From Eurosta solidaginis (taxonomy: Eukaryota > Arthropoda > Insecta > Diptera > Tephritidae): DNA of 64,000 nucleotides. The position numbers and the translations under genes were made by a program. Each line of letters starts with the position of its first letter. The stretch's first letter is position 1. Location of the stretch: the NCBI RefSeq assembly GCF_040869045.1, contig NC_090322.1:269850662-269914661 (forward strand). Direction: 5' to 3'. Below the pieces are notes generated by a model. The model worked only from the letters and a program-made list of their open reading frames with translations, searched no databases and was not told where the DNA came from. Of this stretch, positions 55,170 through 64,000 are shown piece by piece.

Positions 55170-57279
55170 AACAAGTAAGTGCGGGTGTAACCGAACATTA
55201 CATACTCAGCTGAGAGCTATGGAGACAAAATAAGGGAAAATCACCATGACGGAAAATGAACCTAGGGTAACCCCGGAATGTGTTTGTATGACATGTGTAT
55301 CAAATGGAAGGTATTAAAGAGTATTTTAAGAGGGAGTGGGCCATAGTTCTATGGGTGGACGCCATTTAGGGATATCGCCATAAAGGTGGACCAGGGTTGA
55401 CTCTAGAATTTGTTTGTACGATATGGGTATCAAATGAAAGGTGTTAATGAGTATTTTAAAAGGGCGTGGGCCTTAGCTCTATAGGTGGGTGCCTTTTCGA
55501 GATATCGCCATAAAGGTGGACCAGGGGTGACTCTAGAATTTGTTTGTACGATATGGGTATCAAATGAAAAGTGCTAATGAATGTTAGTTCTATAGGTGGA
55601 CGCCTTTTCGAGATATCGCCATAAAGGTGAACCAGTGGAGACTCTAGAATTTGTTTGCACGATATGGATATTAAATGAAAAGTGTTAACGAGTATTTTAA
55701 AAGGGAGTGGGCCTTAGTTCTATAGGTGGACGCCTTTTCGAGATATCGCCATATAGGTGGACCAGGGGTGACTCTAGATTTTGTTTGTACGATATGGGTA
55801 TCAAATGAAAGGTGCTAATGAGTATTTTAAAAGGGGGAGGGCCTTAGTTCTATAGGTGGACGCCTTTTCGAGATATCGCCATAAAGGTGGACCAGGGGTA
55901 ACTCTAGAATTTGTTTTTACGATATGGGTATCAAAAGTGTTAATGAGTATTTTAAAAGGGAATGGGCCTTAGTTCTATAGGTGGACGCCTTTTCGAGATA
56001 TCGCCATAAAGGCGGACCAGGGCTGACTCTAGAATTTGTTTGTACGATATGGGTATCAAACGAAAGGTGTTAATGAGTATTTTAAAAGGGAGTGGGCCTT
56101 AGTTCTATAGGTGGACGCCTTTTCGAGATATCGCCATAAAGGTGAAACAGGGGTGACTCTAGAATTTGTTTGTACGATATGGGTATCAAATGAAAAGTGT
56201 TAATGAGTATTTTAAAAGGGCGTGGGTCTTGGTTCTATAGGTGGACGCCTTTTCGAGATATCGCCATAAAGGTGGACCAGGGGTGACTCTAGAATTTGTT
56301 TGTACGATATGGGTATCAAATGAAAAGTGTTAATGAATATTTTAAAAAGGAGTGGGCCTTAGTTCTATTGGTGGACGCCTTTTCGAGCTATCGTCATATA
56401 GGTGGACCAGGGGTGACTCTAGAATGCGTTTGTACAATATGGGTATCAAACGAAAGGTGTTAATGAGTATTTTAAAAGGGAGTGGGCCTTAGTTGTATAG
56501 GTGGACGCCTTTTCGAGATATCACCATAAAGGTGGACCAGCGTAACTCTAGAATTTGTTTGTACGATATGGGTATCAAATGAAAGGTGCTAATGAGGGCG
56601 TGGGCCTTAGTTCTATAGGTGGACACCTTTTCGAGATATCGCCATAAAGGTGGACCAGGGGTGACTCTAGAATTTGTTTGTACGATATGGGTATCAAATG
56701 AAAGGTGTTAATGAGGGCGTGGGCCTTAGTTCTATAGGTGGACGCCTTTTCGAGATATCGCTATAAAGGTGGACCAGGGGTGCCTCTAGAATTTGTTTGT
56801 AAGATATGGGTATAAAATGAAAGGTGTTAATGAGTATTATAAAAGGGAGTGGTGGTAGTTGTATATGTGAAGGCGTTTTCGAAATATTGACCAAAATGTG
56901 GACCAGAGTGACCCAGAGCATCATCTGTCGGGTACCGCTAATTTATTTATATATGTAATACCACGAACTGCTGTCAAGATTCCAAGGGCTTTTGATTTCG
57001 CCCTGCAGAACTTTCTCATTTTCTTCTACTTAATATGGTAGGTGTCACACCCATTTTGCAAAGTTTTTTTCTAAAGTTATATTTTGCGGCAATATACCAA
57101 TCCAATTACCATGTTTCATCCCTTTTTTCGTATTTGGTATAGAATTATGGCATTTTTTTTTTATTTTTCATAACTTTCGATATCGAACAAGTGGGCGTGG
57201 TCATAGTCGGATTTCGGCTATTTTTTACACCAATACAAAGTGAGTTCAGATAAGTACGTGAACTAAGTTTAGTAAAGAT
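55170..57279. mobile_element. Second-family composite element with expanded 130-bp array, interrupted
   Basis: Starts gtgcgggtgtaaccgaac, then catactcagctgagagct. The array (55270-56870) is followed by the same downstream modules as 48750-49140, and the element is cut at 57279 by composite copies iii/iv. The rest should lie beyond the right edge of the window. Confidence 0.75.
55270..56870. repeat. Minisatellite, ~13 units of ~130 bp
   Basis: Unit words: gatatgggtatcaaatg, ggtgttaatgag, aaaagggagtgggcctt, cgccttttcgagatatcg, aaaggtggaccagggg, actctagaatttg. Unit starts near 55292, 55430, 55551, 55668, 55793, 55921, 56046, 56175, 56305, 56435, 56566, 56685 and 56805. Some units lack the 'tattttaaaaggg' part. 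The copy at 48058 has about three units. Confidence 0.9.
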
Positions 57280-58640
57280 ACTAGCCTTTACCCGCGGCCC
57301 CGTCCGCAAGGAGAAAAATAAATATATGGGATATTCACGTTAGCCTACTTATCAAGTTATCTGTTTAAAAAGATGTTTCTCTCTAATACATTTTATTTTT
57401 GTAATTGAGTAAAAAAAGAACTAAATGAGCTGATAACCTGATAGGATCCCCAAATGATCCCAAAATTATCCAGAAAAATCCACGAAATTACCCCGACGCT
57501 ATCGCGGACAGATCCCGAAAACCATCTAGAAATGCCACGGAAGGGTCTCCAAAAGTTCCCGGAATAGTCCCAAAAAAACCGAAATGACAGCGACACGATT
57601 CTAGACTTATCCAGAGAACCACAAAGAAATGATGCCTGAAGGGTACCAAAATGATCCCGAAATAGTCCCGAAAAAGTTCCGAAATGACCCTGACGGGCTC
57701 CCGTACGGTTCTCGAAAATATCCAGGAAGGGTCCCTAGGGGATCCACGACGGATCGCGAAAACCATACAGAAATGATTCCGGAAGGGTCCCAAAATGATC
57801 CCGTATTAGTCCCGAAAAAGTCCTGAAATGACCCCGGCGGGATCGTGGACGGATCCCGAAAACCATCAAGAAATGATCCCGGAAGGGTCTCGATATGACC
57901 CAAACGGGATTACAAATAGGGTGAAGATATTTATAAAACCATGTTAATAAGGCAACATACGGGTAAAGCTAATAAAAGCGTGCTAATAAAAACAATTGAA
58001 GGAGGGCGGATGGCCGGAGGAGGAGAGTACCACTGATCGTTTTTCCAAAATTGTTTAGATCTCGATCTGTATGAGCCCGATGCCAAAAATTATTGATTTT
58101 AGGACAACATTTACATTGATTTATAACAATTTACAGATATTGCACGAGAGCGGAAAGGAGGGGGGGGGGGGGGTGTATCACTGCTCACTTTGTAAGTCCT
58201 CGACTTATTTCACCCATTGAGTTTGTAATATAGGTGAAGGTCAGTATACGTAAAGTTATAATGTGTAAGAATTGTTAAAAAGTAATTATTCGAAGGGGTC
58301 GTGGGACACCCTTCCCCCTTTCCATGTTCGAGTAAAATTTCGCCAGTAGTCTATTATCTCTGTCCCAAATTTCATCAAAATCCGTGAAGCCGTTCTGGAG
58401 TGATTCAGTCGCAAAGACAAAAAAATATAATAATTAAATTATAACTGTTCCTAGGGGGCGGAGACCACGCCCCTTTTGAAAAATATATAGTAGATCCTTC
58501 TAGACTACTGGCTACATGCTTGGCAAATTTCATACAAATCCGGCCAGCCGTTCTTGCGTGATTGAGTCACAAAGACAAACGTCTGGACAAACATCCAAAC
58601 ATCCAAACATCTAAACATCCAAACTTTGCCATTTATAATA
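57280..58640 (+). mobile_element. Composite non-coding element, copy iii (short array)
   Basis: Full leader, an array of only ~5 units (57445-57905) and full trailer in 1.36 kb, ending ccatttataata exactly where copy iv starts. A 14-G run at 58160-58173. It sits in the second-family element at a TA-rich site. Confidence 0.8.
57445..57905. repeat. Minisatellite array iii (~5 units)
   Basis: Consists almost only of the units found at the left and right edges of the longer arrays (acgctatcgcggac, cgattctagac; ending ggcgggatcgtggac, then ggtctcgatatgacc), so it shows what the edges look like without internal expansion. Confidence 0.85.
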
Positions 58641-61600
58641 TACTAGCCTTTACCCGCGGCCCGTCCGCAAGGAGAAAATTAAATATATTAGCTATTCACG
58701 TGAACCTGCTTATCAAGTTATCTGTTTAAAATTTAGTTTCTGTGTAATGCATTTTATATTTGTAACTGAGTAAAAAAAGAACTAAATGAGCTAATAACCT
58801 GATAAGATCCCCAAATGATCCCGAAATTATCCATAAAAAGCCACTAAATTACCCCGACGCTATCGCGGACGAAACCCTTAAACCATCCAGAAATGCCCCC
58901 GAAGGGTCTCCTGAAGTTCCTGGAATATACCCAAAAAACCCGAAATGATAACGACACGATTCTAGACTTATCCAGAGAACCACACAGAAATGATCCCTGA
59001 AGGGTACCAAAATGATCCCGAAATTATCCCGACATAGCCCAGTAAAAGGTCTGAAATGACCCCGAGGGGATCCACGACGTATCGCGAAAACCATACATAA
59101 ATTATTCCGGAAGGGTCCCAAAATGAACCCGAAATAGTCCGGAAATGACCACGATGGGATCCCGCGCAGATCCAGAAATGATCCTGGAAGGGTCCCAAAA
59201 CTATCCCGAAAAAGTAACAAAAAAATCTGGAAATGACTCCTACGGCATCCCGGACGGATCCAGAAATGACTTCGGAAGGGTCCTCAATCATTAAGAATTG
59301 ATGCCGGAAGAGCCCCCAAATAATCCCGAAAAAGTTCCGAAATTACCCTGATGGGTTCCCGTACAGATCCCGAAAGCCATCCAAAAGTGATGCCGGAAGG
59401 GTCCCCAAATGATCCCGTATTAGCCCTGAAAATGTTCCGAAATGACCCAGACGGGTTCTCGGAAGGATCCAGAAAACCATCCAAAAATGATCCCGAAATA
59501 GTCCCGAAGAAGTCCCGAAATGACCCTGACGGGATCTCGAACGGATCCCTAAATGACCCTGACGGGATCACGGACAGATCCCGAAATCCATCCAGAAATG
59601 ATCTTGGAAGGGTCCCAAAATGATCCTGAAATAGTCTTGGAAAAGTCCAGAAATTACCCTGATGGGATCTCGGACGGATCCTGAAAACCATGCTTAAATG
59701 ATCCCGGAAAAGTCCCGAAATGAACCTGACGGAATCCCGAAAACCACCCAGAAATGATGGCGGTAGATACCACAAATGATCCCGAAATAGTCCCGAAATG
59801 ACCACGACGGGATCCCGGACGGATCCGGAAAACCAACCAGAAATGATGCCGATAGGTACCCCAAATGATCCCGAAATAGTCCCGAAATGACTCCGACGGG
59901 ATCACGGACGGTTCCCGAGAAAGTCCTGAAATGACCCCGACGGGATCCCGGACAGATCCCGAAAACTATCCAGAAATTTTGCCGAAAGATCCCCAAATGA
60001 TCCCGTATTAGTCGAGCAAAAGTCCCGAAATGACTCCGACGGGACCCCGGACGAACCCCGAAAACCATCCAGAAATGATGCCGGAAGATACCCCAAATGA
60101 TCCCGAAATAATCCCGAAATAACCCCGTAGGGATCCCGGACGGATCCCTAAAACTATCCAGAAATGATGCCGGAAAGGTTCCCAAATGATCCCCTAATAG
60201 TTCCGAAATGACGCTGACGGAATCCCTTGCGGATCCCGAAAACAATACAGAAATGATGCCGAAAGGGTCCCAAAATGATCCCGTATTAGCCGCGCAAAAG
60301 TCCCGAAATGACCCCGACGGGATCCCGGACGGATGCCCAAAACCATCTAGAAATGATGCCGGAAGGTACCCCAAAAAGTCCTGAAATGATCCCGACGGAA
60401 TCCCGGACGGATCCCGAAAACCATCCAGAAATGATGGCGAAAGGGACCCCAAATGATCCGTATTAGTCGCGAAATAGTCCGGAAATGACCCCGATGGGAT
60501 CCCGCACGGATCCAGAAATGATCCCGGAAGGTTCCCAAAACTATCCCGGAAAAGTAGAAAAGAAATCTCGAAATGGCTCATACGGCATCCCGGACGGATC
60601 CAGAAATAACCCAAATGATCCCAAGATGGTTCCGAAATTACCCTGACGGATCCGGAAGGGTCCCCAAATGATCCCGAAATAATACAGAAAAAGTCATGAA
60701 ATGACCCCTAAAGGGTCTCCAAATGATCCCGAAATAGTCCCGAAAAAGTCCCGAAATTACCCTGATGGGTTACCGTACAGATCCCGAAATCCATCCAGAA
60801 GTGATGCCGGAGGGGTCTCCAAATGATCCCGTATTAGCCCTGAAAAAGTTCCGGAATGACCCAGACGGGCTCCCGTACGGATCCCGAAAACCATCCACAA
60901 ATTATCCCGAAACAGTCTCGAAATGACTCTGACGGGATCTCGAACGGATCCCTAAATGACCCTAACGGGATCACGGACAGATCCCGAAATCCATTCAGGA
61001 ATGATCTTGGAAGGGTCCCAAAATGACCCTTAAATAGTCTCGGAAAAGTCCAGAAATTACACTGACGGATGATGATGCCGGTAGGTACCCCAAATGATAC
61101 CGAAATAGTCCCGAAATGACCCCGACGTGATCCCGGGCGGTAGGTACCCCAAATGATCCCGAAATGACCCCGTGCGGATCCCGGACGGATCCCTAAAACT
61201 ATTCACAAATGATGCCGGAAAGGTCACCAAATTATCCCTTAATAGTTCCGAAATGACGCTGACGGAATCCCGGACGGATCCCGAAAACCATCCAGAAATG
61301 ATGCCGAAAGGGTCCCCAAATGATCCCGTATTAGCCGCAAAAAAGTCCCGAAATGACGGATACGCAAAACCATCTAGAAATGATGCCGGAAGGTACCCCA
61401 AATGATCTCGAAAAAGTCCTGAAAAGACCCCTATGGGATTCCGAAAACCAACCAGAAATGATGCCGGTAGGTACCCCAAATGATCCCGAAATAGTCCCGA
61501 AACGACCCCGTCGGGATCACGGACGGATCCAGAAAAAGTCCCGAAATGACCCCGACGGGATCCCAGGCGAATACCGAAAACAATTCAGAAATGATGCCGG

Positions 61601-64000
61601 TGGGTACCCCAACTGATATCGAAAAATTCCCGAAATGACCCTGACGGGATCCCGGACGAATCCCGAAAACCATCCAGAAAAAATGATGCCGGAAGGGACC
61701 CCAAATGGTCCCGAAAAAGTCCCGAAATGACTCCGACGGGATCCCGGACGGATACAGAAAACCATCCAGAAATGATGCCGGTAGGTACCCCAAATTATCC
61801 CGAAATAGTCCCGAAATGACCCTGACGGGATCGCGGACTGATGCCGAAACCCATCCAGAAATGGTGCCGAAAAGGTCCCCAAATAATCCCGTATTAGTCG
61901 AGAAAAAGTCCCAAAATGACCCCGACGGGATACCGGACGGATACGCAAAACCATCTAGAAATGATGCCTGAAGGTACCCCAAATGATCTCGAAAAAGTCC
62001 TGAAAAGACCCCGACGGATCCCGAAAACCATCCAGAAATGATGCCGGAAGGGACCCCAAATGATCACGAAAAAGTCCCGAAATGACCCCGATGGGATCCC
62101 GAACGGATACCGAAAACCATCCAGAAAAAATGATGCCGGAAGGGACCCCAAATGGTCCCGAAAAAGTCCCGAAATGACCCCGACGGGATCCCGGACGGAT
62201 ACAGAAAACCATCCAGAAATGATACCGGTAGTTACCCCAAATTATCCCGAAATAGTCCCGAAATGACCCTGACGGGATCGCGGACGGATGCCGAAAGCCA
62301 TCCAGAAATGGTGCCGAAATGGTCCCCAAATCATCCCGTATTAGTCGAGAAAAAGTCCCAAAATGACCCCGACGGGATACCGGACGGATCTCAAAAATCA
62401 TCCAGAATGATCCCGGAAGATACCCCTAATGATCCCGAAATAGCCCCGAAATGGCCCCGACAGGATCCCGGACGGATCCCTAAAACCATCCAGGAATGAT
62501 TACGGAAGGAACCTAAAATGACCCCGAAAAGTCCCGAAGTGATCCCGGAAACGGTAAAGAATTTATCTCTCAAAGGTACGCAAATGAACCCGAAAATACC
62601 CCGACGGAATGCCGAACGGATACCGAAAACCATCCAGAAAAAATGATGCCCGAAGGGACCCCAAATGATCCCGAAAAAGTCCCCAAATGACCCGGCGAGA
62701 TCCCGGACGGATCCCGGACGGATCCCGAAAACCATCTAGAAATGATGTCGGAAGAGCCCCCAAATGATCCCGAAAAAGTCCCCAAATTACCCCGAAGAAA
62801 TCCCGGACGGATCCCGAAAACCATGCAGAAATGATGCCGAAAGGGTCCCCAAATGATCCCGTATTAGTCGCGAAAAAGTCCCGAAATGACCCCGACGGGA
62901 TGCCGGACGAATCCCGAAGACCATCTAGAAATGATGCCTAAAGGGACCCAAAATAACCCCGAAAAAGTCCCGTAATGATCCCGGCAACCATCAAGAATTT
63001 ATCTCTCGAAGGTACGCAAATGATCTCGAAAGTACCCCGACGGGATCCCGGACGGATCCCGAAGACCATCCAGAAATGATGCCGGAAGGGTCCCCAAATG
63101 ATCGCGAAATAATTCCGAAATGATTCCGGAATAGTCTAGAAAATGTCCCAAAATAACCCCGACGGGATCCCGGACGGATCCCGAAAACTATACAGAAATG
63201 ATCCCGGAAGGGTCCCAAAATGATCCCGAAATAGTCCCGAAAAAGTCCCGAAATTACCCCGGCGGGATCCCGGACCGATCATGAAAACCATCCAGAAATG
63301 ATCCCGGAAGGGTCTCCATATGACCCTTACGGGATTACAAATGAGGAGAAGCTAATTACAAAACCATGTTAATAAGGCAGCAGGCGCATTGGAGCGAATG
63401 AAAAGTTACATAGAAACATACAGGTAAAGCTAATAAAAGCGTGCTAATAAAAACAATTTAAGGAGGGCGGATGGCGGGAGTAGAAGGAGAGGACCTCTGA
63501 TCGTTCCTCCAAAATTGTCTAGATCTCGATCTGTATGTGCCACATACCAAAAACTATTGATTTAGGAGAAAATTTATATTGACTTATAACAATTTATAGA
63601 TTTTACACCAGAGTGGGAGAGGGGGGCGGAGGGTGTCACTGCTCATTTTGTAAGCCCTCGACTTATTTGACCCATTGAGTCTGTAATATTGGTGAAGGCC
63701 CGTATACGTAAAGTTATGTGTAAAAATAATTAAAAAGTAATTGTTCGAAGGGGTCGTGGGAACCCCACCCCCCTTTCTATGTTCGAAAAAAATTTCGCTA
63801 GTAGTCTGTGTCCCAAATTTCATCAAAATCCGTGTAGCCGTTATGGCGTGATTCAGTCACAAAGACGAAAAAATACAATAATTAAATTATAACTGTTCCT
63901 AGGGGGCGGCGACCTCCCCCCTTTTCAAAAAAATATAGCTAGTAGATCCTTCTAGACTATTGGCTATATGCGTGCCAAATTTCATCCAAATCGGTCCAGC
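58641..64000 (+). mobile_element. Composite non-coding element, copy iv (long array, truncated by window)
   Basis: Begins tactagcctttacccgcgg at the end of copy iii. Array 58805-63330, then the trailer to the window edge, which falls inside its last module (aaatcggtccagc). The longest of the four. Confidence 0.8.
58805..63330. repeat. Minisatellite array iv (~45 units)
   Basis: Same 11-bp/100-bp structure as the others. The longest minus-strand open frame here (60614-59694, 306 codons) is made of 11-residue repeats of SGSFRDYFGII / WGTFRHHFWMV / FGIRPGSRRGH type, with overlapping open frames in the other phases, so I treat it as repeat-derived. Confidence 0.9.

Overview
The window looks like intergenic, transposon-saturated DNA from a dipteran insect, most probably a true fruit fly (Tephritidae). 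The evidence is the AT-rich background, insect-type BEL/Pao and Ty3/gypsy LTR elements, a LOA/I-type LINE, pogo and hAT DNA transposons, and several dipteran repeat families with alternating cgcccac/gtgggcg blocks. The tephritid assignment rests on recognising these repeats from memory and was not searched. I see no host protein gene, no rRNA gene and no canonical tRNA gene. Nearly every recognisable feature is a mobile element, a relic of one, or a tandem array carried inside one.

Layout. 1-2.1 kb: decayed BEL/Pao pol 3' end and probable LTR. 2.1-4.3 kb: degenerate non-coding repeat carrying a terminal-inverted-repeat (TIR) insertion with tRNA-like Pol III boxes, then a 486-bp MITE with an 8-bp target-site duplication (TSD). 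4.9-8.7 kb: composite element (copy i) with a ~2.8-kb minisatellite. 8.8-12.4 kb: young Ty3/gypsy-type element with apparently identical 587-bp LTRs; its one long ORF has SAP, coiled coil, capsid, zinc knuckle, protease and an integrase C-terminal tail, but no reverse transcriptase, RNase H or integrase core. 12.4-17 kb: pyrimidine-rich tracts, a short reversed relative of the composite element, and a MITE nested in a MITE. 17.1-21.2 kb: LOA/I-like LINE with stops and no endonuclease. 21.2-30.2 kb: MITEs, a long inverted repeat holding another insertion, and a LINE fragment split by a short retroposon with a 14-bp TSD.

30.4-33.6 kb: an older, minus-strand copy of the gag-protease element with the same internal deletion. 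36.4-38.6 kb: pogo/Tigger transposon, intact but for one stop. 39.2-41.7 kb: internally deleted hAT with a perfect 8-bp TSD. 41.7-42.1 kb: long foldback palindrome. 42.35-45.5 kb: composite copy ii. 45.5-55 kb: LINE scraps, a second composite family and small MITEs. 55.2-57.3 kb: the second family again, with ~13 units of ~130 bp. 57.3-64 kb: composite copies iii and iv joined head to tail, copy iv running off the window.

How the parts fit. Insertions are nested several layers deep, so relative ages can be read: copies iii/iv interrupt the 130-bp-array family, the small retroposon interrupts a LINE, and the 183-bp MITE interrupts a 514-bp MITE. Two themes stand out. One is a gag-protease-only LTR retrotransposon family present as two diverged copies with the same architecture, so it must borrow reverse transcriptase and integrase. 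The other is a pair of non-coding families that keep their ends and the outer units of their internal tandem arrays constant while the array length varies about tenfold.
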